Shown: positions 34,788 to 59,936, counted from the first letter of the stretch. The stretch is DNA of 64,000 nt from Cyprinodon diabolis (GCA_030533445.1 CM060068.1:37565510-37629509); one strand, 5' to 3'. The notes: a model not told the origin generated them from the letters alone. Numbers and translations are program-made.

Positions 34788-35156
34788 CTAGCAGCAGCAA
34801 CCCAGACTGACAGCAGATCATTGGCTAATTTGTATCACATGCAGACTCGTCCCGGACGCTCCGAACTCTTTACCGTATTAACAGGAGAAGCTGAGCAGGT
34901 GAATTTAGACAATGTCATCGGACATCCTGCTGTAAATGATAAATGTTTTAAATCAGGTTATGCCTGGATTAGCCAGCAGGTGGATCCGGATCCCGGTCCG
35001 CTAATCCGTGACCTCTACTATAGAGTATCGGGTCAAGACAATCCCAGATTTGCAATCAGTAGGGGTTGTTACATTCTACCAACCAGACCTGTCACTCTAT
35101 ACACATTAATATCAGCTGAGATCGGTACCATTGTCTTGCTTTATGAACTCGCCTAA
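34788..35156 (+). other. Unassigned open reading frame of 122 codons
   Basis: Open from just after a TAA at 34785 to a TAA at 35154-35156, without a convincing upstream ATG (first in-frame Met is codon 19, 34842). Composition looks protein-like: balanced hydrophobic and charged residues, segments 'GYAWISQQVDPDPGPLIRDL' and 'ISRGCYILPTRPVTLYTLIS', and little low complexity. I recognise no domain. It may be an exon of a lost gene, part of a transposon or an integrated viral fragment; no flanking splice sites are decisive. Confidence 0.3.
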
Positions 35157-37135
35157 TACTGTTTTAAAAAAACGTGATCTTTGTTTCATGTAAAGTGGTG
35201 GCACACACTCTGACAGGGTGACCACAGCATAAAACAAGGATAGGATATCAGTCTGAAAGGATCAATTTTTTCATACTTTTTTGCATCGATAAAGCTTTAG
35301 TTTTATCAGAGTGAGTTCTGTTTACATTTTGACATACAAATTGTTAAACTCCAATTTGAAAATACAACAAATAATAAAAATATTTCCAACTGGGAAAATC
35401 AGAGGACTTTAAGCAGTTATCAGTATCCAATTGGGCACTTAGATTTATAAATCATTGGTGAATGATGTGATAACATATATATTGTCGCTTTGTAACTAAT
35501 CTGTTATGAAGCAAGAGGCCCACATAGTTTATATCAGCTTGCATTGCTAGTTGCAGTCAGCAACACAACAATCAGCTAATTCCACTGCATTTTCCTGTTT
35601 GCAGCTATGATCAGGCTGTAATGGTTGATGCTTTCCAAGGCCAATAGAAGGCAACACTTCAACTATTTTCTGCTATTTGTTAATTTACTTGTTAAGCGTT
35701 GAAGAACGTGTTGTGGTATTATTAAAAAAGTACCTCAAGCTCTAAAAAAGTAGGTTGGACAAATCTGAGACTTTTAACCAAGAAAACAGCCTTATAAACC
35801 TAAATACAGACTTAAGTCATCTAGAATATACATTATTAAACTCAACTAGTCTGCAGTCAGATGCTAACCTTAAATAAAAGATCAAATGGTAAAATACATT
35901 TGCACATTTACTTCCTGCTTTATTTTCATGTTCTTTTTCAGTCCTACTTTCCTTATCTGAAAACCTATTTTCTGTCAAGTTTAAAGCACATCCGTGAGCA
36001 TCTGATACAATCAGATGCATGTTTTAGAAAGCCTTGAAGTGCTTTGATGGTTCGGAAGTACCCTATAAAGCAAGGGTATTTCCACAGACCAACAAACCCA
36101 CACGCAGACAGGCTTATGTTGTTTTTTTGGTGTGAAAAAGCAACAGAAAAAGGCTATATTGTCTGTATAGTTGCAGTTATTGTATGAGTGGTCTGTAACT
36201 TCCAGCTCCTTTGTGAGTTAACATCATGATTCACACCGAGCACAAAAGGAAAGATTCAGGATTCAGTAAACAGAAGGTCTGTTGGTGCAGAGGCAGGTTT
36301 TATGACATTAAATTAGTAAACAGACTGACCAAAATCCAGAGATATGGAATAATATCATAATAACTAAAAAACACATTATTCAAAGCATGACCTACAGTGT
36401 GTATATGAGGCATGGATATATGGGAGTATAATAACTGCTTTCCAGAGTTTAAAAAAAATCAAATGGCTAACATTTCTTTAGCTAGATGCTTTTAATCTGC
36501 AACAAGAATCATTGATCCATGAAAGTGTCCTATAGGGCGCCTTTAATACTGCAGGCCTGGTCCTGGGATCGGTCAAGGAACAGTTAAAGCGAGGAAACGT
36601 ATGCCCTAATTTGGCCCCAAAGTTTAGACCCGGCCAGATAATATCATGCACTGGCAATGGATTGTATGGCACAGATTGAGAAGAGAAAAAATAAAACAAA
36701 GAACTAAGTCTTTTTATGGGTCTCTGTTGCCACTTTGGTATTCAAAAACATTTGCTCCTCTGCATCTCTTCACTGCTCAACATAGCCCAACAAGACATCA
36801 GATATTCTCATCTTTAAATTCTTAATTGGTTTTTAATTTCTGTTCTATCTTGTCAAATGTGCTGCTCTTTCATTATATCCGGTGGCTCTGAATGCTGCTA
36901 ATTCTAACTGCAAGCAAACCACTCTAAGGTTTCGGAGCTCTGGGGCTGGGGACAGAGCGAACGACCCAGTGACGGTCGCTCTGTCCCCAGCCCTGGAGCT
37001 CACAGCTCGGTTCTGCTGCACTGTAGTCGACCAAAATCCCACACGATTTTGAAATTCTCCCCCTGGACCCTCTGGCTTCCCCCCACCTGCCCGTTAAGGC
37101 AAGCGGGGGGAAGCATACTGTTGGTCCGGTCCAGT
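35157..37135. other. Intergenic, no gene recognised
   Basis: Mostly AT-rich. Includes a GC-rich hairpin at about 36933-37003 ('CTCTGGGGCTGGGGACAGAG' against 'CTCTGTCCCCAGCCCTGGAG'). Confidence 0.4.
36933..37003. repeat. Short GC-rich hairpin
   Basis: Arms of about 30 bp (GGAGCTCTGGGGCTGGGGAC and GTCCCCAGCCCTGGAGCTC) around a short spacer; likely the centre of a decayed MITE related to the flanking T1 copy. Confidence 0.7.
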
Positions 37136-37289
37136 CAGCGGCCCAAGGTTATTGAGGTTATTCATTGATTTCTCACTATAGCTGGGACCATTTATTTTAG
37201 TTTCACTTCCAGACCTTCTATTTCCCTGCGTGCTAAGCAGCTGTGGGGAGATCTTTATGCCACATGGTAAGAAAAGATCTACTGGACCT
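37136..37289. mobile_element. TTAA MITE family T1, right-end fragment
   Basis: Matches 13235-13395 ('CACTTCCAGACCTTCTATTT', 'CTGTGGGGAGATCTTT', 'CCACATGGTAA') and ends CTGGACCT at a TTAA (37290-37293). The left end was not found. Confidence 0.65.
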
Positions 37290-38150
37290 TTAAGGTGCTG
37301 GTACTACCCTTAAAGTGGCTGTAGTGCCACACAGAAGGGAAGAGGGAGCTGCAGCTAGTGAACAGCCCCATGCATACAAACTAGGAGCAAACACTTTACC
37401 ATTCAGCAACAGAGTCCAGCAACAGCAGGCTCATGATAAGAGAGTATAAGGACATTGAAAAAAATCTAATCACAAAGAGAAACATGTATTTTTGCTTGAT
37501 ATTAGTGCAGAGGAAAATTGCAATAAAATTCCAATCCTAATTTTAGTTTTTTTTTAAACTGTTTTGATCTAAGAACTGTTACTGAACACAGGAACCAACC
37601 ATGTCTTGCATATACACGGGGGTGTTCAGTCAGTAAGGATGTTCACTTTTCTGGGAGTGGAAAATTTTATCGTTGCAAAAACGAAACAAAAGACAAAGAT
37701 ATGATTAATTGTATTATTAGATTTCAAATGTATGCTGTATTTCTCTCAATTCTATGTTAATATTGATACATTTTCAGTGGTCCCTGTTGGTGAGGATTGG
37801 AATTGTCCAACTACAACATGACACCACGGGCCTCCTGTGCCTGATGCAGGTATTCAGGATCAGAGCTACACGACTAGCCAGCTTTTATCTCTCTGCTCAT
37901 TTCCTGTCTATTACTACAGATAAAGACCAGGTTAACAAGTCAAATAAATATGCTGGAATTTGTATTTAAGATTCTCTGTATTCAAATCATGGTGCTCACA
38001 TGATTCACATGATAACGCACTCACACGAGTTCCTGCAACTCAGAGACGATCAACATGTAGTCTGGATTGTCAGATGCAACAAGAAAACATTTGACAAACT
38101 AAAGAGATTAAGGGCTGCTTCTTTGCTGCTTGCATCATTATATCTATTAA

Positions 38151-39072
38151 AGGAATAGTACACCCAAAACATGATTAGCCTTCATTTTCTACTCACCCCC
38201 ATGCTGAACAACACTCTGGAGTACTTTTTTGATATCTCAAATGCATCTGGAGATCTGGGAGGCTTCTTGCTGTCTGCTGACATTCAAATAATGGAGGTCT
38301 ATGGCGCCCGAGGCAGAAAGGTCCATAAAAGTCCACAAAAATCGTGTCAATATTCCTCCATACTGCTCGTCCAATGTATTCCAAGTGTCCTGAGTGGGTA
38401 GCGTCCATAATTTACTCGAAACAAAGTCATTTAGAATGTTTTTAGAGCATAAACAGTAGTGTATAGGATTTCCTAAAAGCGCGCGCCTGCGAGTTCACGA
38501 GCCTACGGCAACTGCGGCAGACCAAACCGGATGAAAGTGCGCATTCAGCGTCTGCTCTTGATAATGCAAGCATAGAAGAAGAAATGTGCTGTTTACCTGT
38601 GCAAAGAAAGAAACAACGAAAGAAAAATGTCTGTGGACTTCAGTGTTGAGGAAGAGCATGAGTTCTTTGCCGAGCTGAATGCGCACTTTCATCTGGTTTG
38701 GTCTGCCGCGGTTTCCGTAGGCTCGTGAACTCTCAGGGGCGCGCTTTTAGGAAATCCTATACACTACTGTTTATGCTCTAAAAACATTTGTAATGACTTC
38801 GTTTCCAGTAAATTATGGACGCTACCCACTCAGGACACTTGGAATACATTGCACGAGCAGTATGGAGGAATATTGACACGTTTTTTGTGGACTTTTATGG
38901 ACCTTTCTGCCTCGGGCGCCATAGACCTCCATTATTTGAATGTCAGCAGACAGCAAGAAGCCTCCCAGATCTCCAGATGCATTTGAGATATCAAAAAAGT
39001 ACTCCAGAGTGTTGTTCAGCATGGGGGTGAGTAGAAAATGAAGGCTAATCATGTTTTGGGTGTACTATTCCT
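38151..39072. mobile_element. 922-bp palindromic TTAA-flanked element
   Basis: Flanked by TTAA on both sides (38147-38150 and 39073-39076). Ends AGGAATAGTACACCC and GGGTGTACTATTCCT are exact complements, and the two arms (38151 to about 38549, and about 38674 to 39072) are complementary over nearly 400 bp with few mismatches around a 124-bp spacer. Identical predicted peptides read from both strands are by-products of the symmetry. TTAA specificity suggests piggyBac- or Kolobok-type mobilisation. Confidence 0.93.
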
Positions 39073-39076
39073 TTAA

Positions 39077-39979
39077 ATTGACTCACATATTGTCATTCTG
39101 TTGTCCTCCCATGGGGCTCTTCATAATTTAATAAAAAGAGAAGCTTTGGCTGGCTGCTACATGCAAATAATGGGGGTGTTTGCTTCCAAGCAAACCCAAA
39201 TAATCAACTTCTTTGGTCCATGCTTGGTAAGAGGTATAAGGTTTTCTTGAATTACGGAGGCCTGTAATTCAAACATTAATTTAGGCATGGTTTACAAAGG
39301 CTGGGAAAAAACCTAGACCATGTAGGAGAGTTTGTAAGGATGACCAGGAATCACCTTTTAGATAGCTGAGGCTTAATGTATGTATAGGTGTTTTTATCAT
39401 TTCTTTTAGAATAAGCCAGGAGTTATGCGTGTCTGTTGAGTGTCTTCATCTCAACTCTCGATTTTACTAATTAACTTGGTAGTTCTCCATCTAATGATAG
39501 AATTTCTGAATAAGTCAACATGAAGCTGAGAAAAAAAAAATTGGTTCCTGAGATCCCAATAAGGAAATGAGGTGCATTGTGTACTGAGGCTTTGTCTTAA
39601 CACACCCGAATAACCACAAAGGGGTGTATTGCGACATCCATGTATCTGTCATCATCTGCAATTGTTTTTTTATGTTTGTTTACCTGCACAGCCACCTTTT
39701 CAACCACCACCTGAACCTACACCTATGTACGCAGGTTCTTTTTTTGTGTGTTACTTTAAGAGGCGCACGTAGATATTTTATAGCACACTTTAAAAATTGC
39801 GTGCACTATAGCAGTTTTCATCAGGGAGTAACCTATTGCTTTGCAGGTTTTCTTTGTTTTCATCACCCTACAAGTTGTTTTAGCTTCCATAAATGATATT
39901 GAAGAACTTAACATATGCAAATTCTGATGTATTTCCCTGGAAATTAACCAAGAGTTGTTTTGTTGTTTTTTCCTCCTAG
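39077..39979. other. zc3h12c: Upstream flank or intron of zc3h12c, nothing recognised
   Basis: No repeat or exon recognised. It ends in a pyrimidine tract (TTTTTTCCTCCTAG) that forms the acceptor of the first coding exon, so this DNA is likely the 3' end of a 5'-UTR intron. Confidence 0.5.
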
Positions 39980-40093
39980 CTTCCCTCATAGGGCGTCTGT
40001 AATTTAGCAGTTTGCTACGAGCAGAAGAGTTGGGCTCGATAAGGTGCTTTGGAGCTGACGGAGGAAGAGGAGCTGGATGTATGAGAAGGCTTC
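39980..40093 (+). promoter_or_regulatory. zc3h12c: zc3h12c 5' leader within first coding exon, with two overlapping uORFs
   Basis: Follows a strong CCTCCTAG acceptor. Two upstream ATGs lie just before the main start: one at 40077 (8 codons, stop 40101-40103) and one at 40081 (30 codons, stop 40171-40173). Both are in frames different from the main ORF and from each other, and both run past the main ATG at 40094. No other ATG occurs in the leader after the acceptor. Confidence 0.6.
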
Positions 40094-52195
<12,102 letters not shown>

Positions 52196-55100
52196 AGGTA
52201 GACAATGGGGAAAGTACTTAAAATTCCTCCAATTTTGAGGTTATTTGCTTGCAAATTTATGTAAAATTGTGACATCCCTGTCAAAATATGTCTTCTTTTT
52301 CAGCACTTAAGACGAGAAAAGGTGGGGATTATTTCTTTTTTCTTCTCTTGGTTTTATTTGGTGGCTTTAAAGAAACTTTAAAAGGGGAAACAATTATTCT
52401 TATTTATTTGTTACATTTAAGTTATCTAAAAAGTTTTTTTAAAAGTGATTTCCTTTGCACTTTCTGTTGTTTTTTTCTTCTCAGCTTATTTTATAGGGGC
52501 AATCATATCAGGGTATAAATTAAACTGTATCTGAGATGACAACATAGCATGCATAAAATAATATATTTGTGTTATTTTTCTTAGTTTTATTTCAGAAATG
52601 CATTTATGCTCTAATTGCATTTCTGCCTTAGTCGGCTCAACTTGCCGTTCTAGTTTTTTTCAGCCCTTGCTGACAGGTGTCACATCGGTCGTTGTGTTAT
52701 ATTATGGATTTCCCCGGCAGGGAAGTGAAACTTAAACAGGAGCCACAAAAAAGATAGCAAAAACTCCACTTGAAAACCCCACGCTGGTTTTCACCACAAC
52801 AGAATCGTTATTTCCTCTGCTCAGACACCCCTACCAGCTCACTTCTCAGTTCAACGTGTTTTTTAGCACAGATTTTATTTTTTCAGAGAACAACATTTTT
52901 TTCCTGTTTTAATAAAAAAGCTAATAAAAAGCTAATATCAAATTAATGAGCCAAAATCTTGAATCTAAATTATCTTTTTTTATATGAATTGTGTTAATTT
53001 ATGACTTTTTAGAAGACTGTGAAGCATAAACACCCAGTCTCTTTTGATATGTGTTCAGTCTACCATATTTTTTAAGTAAAACTTACAGATGAATTGACCT
53101 AGACCAGAACTTACATTACATTGCCAAAAGTTTATGTGATGTCTTATTCCTAAAGAGATATTTCGTAAATCTTTACAGAAAATATCTGTTCTAGTTTGAT
53201 TTGACTCTAAAGAATCAATTCCACACATTTAGCATTGCCCTCCTGCATTCCTGTCATCAAACTGCTCTCTTCCCGCTCCCTCCTCCTACTTTTTGGGGCC
53301 TTGACCAAAAGATCAGATTTTTAAAAAAGGACCATGTCTCATCTTTGTAATATATCAATATTCTGACATAAGATCTGTATCATTTGGTCACCCCGGAAGT
53401 TGCAGTATTTATTAAAGACTTTCTGGTTTTAGAAATTCATTTAAGGCCCCTAATTAAAGCACAGTAGGACGAGGCAGCAGGCAGGGAGCATATGTCTGCA
53501 AACTGCAAGACCACATGCACCAGATCAAATGTAAGATAGATTTAGCTAAATAAGAGCAGCTCAAGCGTCCATTTCAAACAGACTAATTTCACCATAAATA
53601 GTTGCATTATTGTAATTCTTTGACATTGGAATGCTTTTTTAGCATTACTCTAATCTAATACAGACGTTTTATGGCAATTCAGAACAAAAATGTTAGTAGA
53701 GTTAAACAGTTTAAATCTAACCTGCGAGAGATATAAATAGATTATTACGGGAAAAGTTATGCAAATTGTATTTTAATTCAACATCCCAACATCTAAGCGT
53801 TTACTCATTAAAACAAGTGTTACATTTCTGTTATTAGTTTGATCCCCTTTTAGAGCTATTTTTGCTTCAATTTTTATAACGTAACTTAATTAAAAAAGGA
53901 AACTGTTAATACTATTTATCCCGAAGTCAGGTTATTTTGATTCAAAGAAAAAAAAAAAAAAAACTCATGCCTTGTTGGCATAATTTATAGTAGCTAGAAT
54001 CCTTTCTTTGTTGATACAAATTGTATCCTTAAGTCTTTAAACAATGACAACATTTAGAGCTGAATATTTTAGATTGTTTGGCTGACTTGTGTCACCTTTT
54101 GGGACCGAGGCTTTTACCGAGAGGAATTTTTAATCCTTCATTTTGGCAACAACGTTCAAGCTGTCAAGTGTTTGAGAGCAGTTTTTGTTTGTGAACTCAA
54201 ACTGTAATACAATGTAGTTCTTAATAAAGAAATTCTTTGTTATCGAATGGGAAAAGGCTTTTGGAGTTGTATATAAAGCTTTGATCTTCTCATTCCTTAT
54301 TTAAAAGGTCTGAAAACAAACAGCTTGTAAGAATCTGTACAGGAAATTGGTGTTTGTCAGATTAGTCAAACCGGCCTTTAACCTTTTGTTTCTTGAATTG
54401 CTCAGCAGAATGTATCGCTTTACTGCCTGGAAACTCTTGAACTAGTAAGTAGTGCTCCAGCACTACAGTGGGTTTAATAGAAAACATATTATCCTCCAGG
54501 TCTGAAGCTGTTCTGCCTCCTTCTAATGTGCACCACGTGCTTTGATTAGCAGCAGATTCTTCTTTTCACATCTCTGGGAATGTCCTGTTACTGGTAACTT
54601 TGGGGTGTAAAAAATGTTCTGATGTGCAGGAAAAGTTATTTTTTTATTCTATTTTTCTACTGCCTTTAACCTGAAGAATACATTTTGTTAGTGTAGCTGA
54701 TGCTTGATATAAAAACAAATGATTCTTGTTGTGCTAACTGAAGACTGGTTAAAGATTTCACCAAAAGCTTTACTTTACCAAGTAATTACAGATTAAACTT
54801 GAAACAAATCGAATTTTGTATTATTGGCTAACATAAGTGTAGCTGATGTTTGTAAACTAGTCAATTGTAACTTACTGTACTTTTGAGTAAAAAAGAAAAT
54901 CCGGTTTTTGACATTTCTATTTTTGTACTTCACTGAAACATCCCTGAAACAGATGTTTTTCTACTGAATAAATAGGATTTTGGTTTAATATATGCACCAA
55001 GGATGCAGGTTAACAGTGAAAAAAGTTGCTTTCTCCACATTAAACCTACAAAGCTAAACTCTTTGAATTATTTAGGATCATATCAACATACACATGTCAA

Positions 55101-55436
55101 TAAGAAAAAAATAAATAAAACCGAATATAAAGATTTGTACTTGAAGTGACAGATGGATTTACTGTCAATTTCTGTTGCAAAAAAATTTATAATTTCTTCA
55201 TTTAGTTTCATAAATTAACAAAGAATATCAGTTGCTCTGTGAATTAAACTAAACTAGTTGCTTAAATGGCACTGCTACCAGTTTTTCTGTAAGGAAGTTT
55301 TCTGTCCTAAAATACTAGACAGGCCTGAATGAAGTCAGTTGGCGTAATAGGATAAATAACTAAATAATACCGTGCATTTAATTAAACCAAAAAAGAAGAG
55401 GACTGAGATTCATTAATATGTTCAGACCAACATTAA
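52196..55436 (+). other. zc3h12c: Probable zc3h12c 3' UTR and flank
   Basis: AT-rich, repeat-poor DNA downstream of the stop. AATAAA signals occur at 54223-54228 and 54967-54972, and further ones at 56831-56836 and 57168-57173. The lack of recognisable transposons over 3.2 kb, unlike the rest of the window, fits a conserved long 3' UTR. Which signal is used cannot be told. Confidence 0.55.
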
Positions 55437-55440
55437 TTAA

Positions 55441-55800
55441 AGGTATAGTGGAGGATTTTCACGAATTTTAGAAATATCCTGCCCTCTCCACTTTAAAAAA
55501 AAATGCACATGCAGAACCCTGTACCTGCTCCCAGAGGGAACACTAAAGGCTGGTTTATAGTCAGAAACCAGGCAGCTGTGAAAGCAAATCTGGGATATAC
55601 ATGCCTCTTCTGAGGCCTTTCTTTTCTTCTCATACACGTTGTAGACAGTTTTTCAGACATACGCCTGAAAGTGCACAGAAAAAGCTAGCTAATGGGACGA
55701 GCACATAGGACGGCCTCACATATCACCAGAATGATTGACGATTAGGAGGACCAATTACTTAGATGATCCACCCAGAAATTAAAGATCGTTCTCCATACCT
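55441..55800 (-). mobile_element. TTAA-flanked MITE (family T3), 360 bp
   Basis: TTAA at 55437-55440 and 55801-55804. Ends AGGTATAGTGGAGGAT and, inverted, AGGTATGGAGAACGAT. Inverted relative to the longer copy at 60066-60755, with which it shares 'TTTCAGGCGTATGTCTG' and 'ACGGCCTCACATATCACCAG' type blocks. Confidence 0.88.
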
Positions 55801-55804
55801 TTAA

Positions 55805-57589
55805 ATTTTCTATCCTAGACTAGATGAGGATTAGCTACCCGACTAAATGCTTGCATTATGAATTTCTGGCCTGAATTAAAAGGGGATTCGATCAGAGCTG
55901 CAGAACTTGCGTGAGGACTCTACCGCCTGTGAGAGGTTCTGGACAGAGGAAGGAATGTGAAGCAAGCCTGAAGCTAACAACTAAGATTGAAGAGAGCTTA
56001 ATATTTCAGAGTAACATGAGAAACAGAGGTTAGAGTCAAACGTGCTGCCGGATTTAACAAAACATGGAGGTAAAGTCAAAGTCATCAAGAGCCAGTTTGT
56101 TCTGAAGCTGTCAGATATATACCTGGTCCAATAAACTGAAATCCATACATTGATTCAATTTCATTACAATGTCATTTAGCTCTGCAGGGTTCTGCTGATT
56201 ATCTACTTATTTGAAGGTTTGTTGAAAAGGTAACAGTTTTAATTCCCGGTCAAGCAAAGATGTTTTGTAATGGTGATCCAAATGAGAATTTAAAAGTAGA
56301 AAAAAATAGGATCTTCAAGCTACTTTGCATCATTATCTTTTATAAAATATCAGCTTGGAGTTGTTTTTTCCCCACAGTTCCAATCCTTTATAGTTGGTTT
56401 TCTGTGGAGAAAGCACACATGGCTGGGAGTTCATACTGCTCTTTACCCTCAGTAGGCTCTCAATCTTTCTCAAATGTGATTTTCTACTTAAGAGATTGTG
56501 TCTTTTATAGTTTTATGCATTTGCCAGCTGTCAGTTTTTTGTCACACAACCACTTCAAACCTGCTTCAACAAGACTTGTTCTGCAGCGGAAATAAGTGAG
56601 GGCTTACATTTTTTGGAGCACAAGCCAAATAAATATATAGGTTACAGCTTTCAAGTTTTTTCTTCATGCTCAGACTAAAGGTGTTTAAATTAAACCAAAA
56701 TAAATTCAAAGGGAAGATTTATATATTTACCATTGTTCAAATACCAACAACCCTCAAAAATAAAAAGTTCCGGTTCTTTGTCTGAATACTACAAAGGCAT
56801 TTACTGTGGCAACTTATAATGTTTGCGATCAATAAAGTTAGATAATATAAAAGTTTTATAGTTCCTACAAAGAATAATGTAATGAGAAACAAATAATTCA
56901 GTTGTGCTACATTAAATCTGAAAGTGTTGCAATTTAAAATCCATGCAACCCAAAAGGATACCCAATTTTTTTTAAAAGGTAATGTTTCCCAAAATGACCT
57001 TTAGTGCTGAAGCTCCATTTATATTATTTGAATTAATGCAGTTTTGTCATTGACAAAAACAAACAACTTGAAAGCCTTTAAAGCTTGAAATATTCTTGTG
57101 CATGTTATGTGTTTTTACATCGATTCTGGGAAATTAGGCTGTTTGTGTATGTGACTTAACCATGACCAATAAAGCCTTACTGAAACGTCAACCAGTTTGG
57201 TAGAGTTTGTTCAGTGAATTTTAGCATTGCATCTTATTGAAAAATAAAAAAAGGAAATTTCTTTTTACAAGAGACAATTTTTTTTGGTTCATTTTGAGGT
57301 AGAACATTTATGCAGATATAGGATTTCTTTAATGAATTTAAATTTCACAATAAACTTGAATTTCGTAAAAAAAAAAAAACTGAAGTGTGAAGTTTTTGAT
57401 TTACAGAACAAAGCATACATTTTATCAGTAACACTGTAAAGGAGGTACGCATAAAACTAACATTACGCTGTTATAAATATAATGCAACACCTGTTATAAA
57501 GATGGAGTCTTTACAAATGTTTCACTGTGGTCATTTAGTGTCATTTGGATAGCTGACGCTTTTATTGGAAAGTTATTGTTTAAAATGTC
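55805..57589. other. Intergenic between convergent genes, nothing recognised
   Basis: AT-rich. Contains the distal AATAAA signals mentioned for zc3h12c. Confidence 0.4.
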
Positions 57590-58335
57590 TTATGACTTTA
57601 CATTAAGCAAGTCTAAAAAACTAAATGAAGCTCAAGCGGAAGTTCAATTGAAGAAACTCTGGCTTACCTCCATCCAATCAGAAGCTGATCCGCCTCTGAT
57701 GCGAGCCAATCAGCTCCGAACTACTCAACCACGAAGCCCAATCAGCATCCTGCATCCACCTTAAAAGCACCTTCAAATCCTCGTCTCAGCCCGCTATCCA
57801 GCAAGCGCAATCAGCATCCCATGATGTCAGATTTCGATTCAGACGACCAATTCACCCACCTCCATCGTAGCCGAGTCATCTTCCATGACATGACTTCTAC
57901 CTCAACCTCATCAGAGAGTATTAATCCCAGTCGTCACCATCCCTCGTCTCATTGCAATTGGTCCGGCAGAAGACCGCCATGTTGAGCCCGGTTCTGCCAG
58001 AGGTTTCTTCCCAAAGGGGAGTTTTTCCTCTCCACTGTCGCTTCATGCTTGCTCATCATGGACAGTTCATGATACCTGCATCACCAAGCAGGACCTCTAC
58101 ATCCTGAGTCTCTGAGTGAAGTCCTGGTGTCAGCTCCCACAGTCTTCTGGTCCCACAATACAGCTCAAGCAGATCACCTTGTCAACCAGCTTAGACTAAA
58201 CCACCACCACTTTCAGGCCAGGGGGGAACATCCCTATTCTCATTCATCTACTTATGCATGTTAAAGCATAATTCAGCATTAATGTTCCTGCCTAGGTCTG
58301 AGGGCCAAAGACTATACTATCATATCAATAAAATT
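57590..58335 (+). repeat. Dispersed repeat, plus orientation, paired with 5585-6135
   Basis: Contains 'CCGCCATGTTGAGCCCGGTT', 'GGGGAGTTTTTCCTCTCCAC' and 'GCTTCATGCTTGCTCAT' shared with the inverted copy at 5585-6135, and ends 'ATCAATAAAATTCTTCTAAT', a LINE-like 3' end. Confidence 0.6.
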
Positions 58336-59771
58336 CTTCTAATTATCTTTTCTTTCTGTGTGTTTTTCAGATTGAAATGACATAATTCCAGCTAGTTCTT
58401 GATTAACTTTACTTGAGGAAAGGGAAAACGTTGACATGACAGTGTAAAATCATGTTAACATGTAATCTAAATAACTTTTTAAAGGTTTATTATTGGACCT
58501 GTTCTGATATATTTATGAAGGGGTATGATTTCTTGGTCAATTCCAAGTGATCATAACATTTTTTGGTTCTGTTGATGTCAATTTGTCATAATTTTGCATT
58601 AAAAGTGTCCTAATTTGCTGAATGAATAAACATTCATAAAGACTTCATGTTATATCAGATGTTTACTAGAGCGTAACACCAGACTTATACACAACCCTTT
58701 AAGTAAAGTATTATAATTTTCTCTGCTGGGGAACAAATGGTAATATAAAGAAAATATGTAACCATTAATAATTTCTCACTTTATTAAAAAAAAAATAATA
58801 ATCACAACGTACCATATCTGTGTTATATTTGACCATGTTGAACTCATTTGATAACATAAAATGCAAACTGGCTTAAAGCAGCTAATCCAAGCTAAAATGT
58901 TTGTAATTTCTGCTCATCAAAAACATGCGTTTCTGCCATATCATGCTTTAACCCCAACAAAAAATTGCTCTATAAGCTCCGACTTCAGTTTAAGACCATA
59001 CTCTTGCTGCATAATTGGAAATATAAAGTCATTCTTTATTATGGGGCAAAATACACTTTTAAACAAATGTCAAAATGAACACAAACAACAAAAATGCAAA
59101 ATAAGCTAATCTTGTTTGCATATTATTGACCTTTTCAAACTGATTCACAAATACAATTTTGCAACAATAACAGACAAGTGACTGTCCCAAAACATATAAT
59201 TGAGATGGAAGAGAAGAGAAAAGGTCAAATAAGGCGATAAAAAAAGGAAAACGAAATACATGTTATGTTGAAGACAAAAATAAAAGTACATATATTAAAG
59301 CGTACCACCATTTTTAATCGAGCTACAGCTACAAATGGCCTTTTTATTTTCTATTTTAGTAAAAGCACATCCATTTCAGTCCAGTCTCAAGTTTTCTCAG
59401 GGCATCTTGTTATTATTCCGTTACAACACATGCAGGCGTTATAGTAGCCATAGATGTACAGGGAAAGGACATCTGCTGATTGCAATTTTTTTTTCAGCTC
59501 AATTTAAAAAAAAAACTGCTTTGTTAGATTGAGGGCGGAGCCCTGATAGCAGAAAGGAGTGCAATAGGCCAGCTGCTTGCAGGCAGAGCCTTAATGAGGC
59601 TGAACTTGCAAAAAGCCTCACAGCTGCTCTTCCTCCTGAACAGAAGGAAAAAAAAAACAGCCCTGAATTGGTAAGCAGGTTTTGGGCTTTTAGAAGTAAA
59701 GTGAGGCGCTGACATGGCAATGAGACAAACCGTCTCTTTTCAGCTTTTATCTGTCTGCTGTTGTCGGCGCT
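58336..59771 (-). other. rdx: Probable rdx 3' UTR
   Basis: Downstream of the rdx stop on the minus strand. Complements of AATAAA occur at 59035-59040 and 58780-58785. No repeat was recognised from about 58400 to 59771. Confidence 0.5.
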
Positions 59772-59936
59772 TCACATGGACTCAAACTCATCGATGCGCT
59801 GCTTAGTGTTGCCCTGTCGGATCTGTCGCAAGGTTTTGTACTTGTCTCTTCCTGCCCTGACGTTCTCGGCGTGGAGCATGTCGTTCTGCGTTTTCTTGGT
59901 ATCGTCTCGAGCTTCCGCCAACTCTGAGGTCAGAGC
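59772..59936 (-). CDS. rdx: rdx last coding exon (C-ERMAD)
   Basis: 55 codons including TGA; acceptor CTCCAG. Holds the conserved phosphorylated Thr of the KYKTL motif and the actin-binding tail. Confidence 0.95.
   Translation of the reverse strand, partial: ALTSELAEARDDTKKTQNDMLHAENVRAGRDKYKTLRQIRQGNTKQRIDEFESM

Noticed and set aside
38171..39052. Identical 71- and 76-codon peptides on both strands, suggesting a duplicated gene
   Set aside because: They result from the palindromic TTAA element; no initiation context or domain.
53105..53130. Tc1 terminal-repeat-like 'ATTGCCAAAAG' in the zc3h12c 3' flank
   Set aside because: Only about 12 bases match and no second end or TA-bounded element is present.
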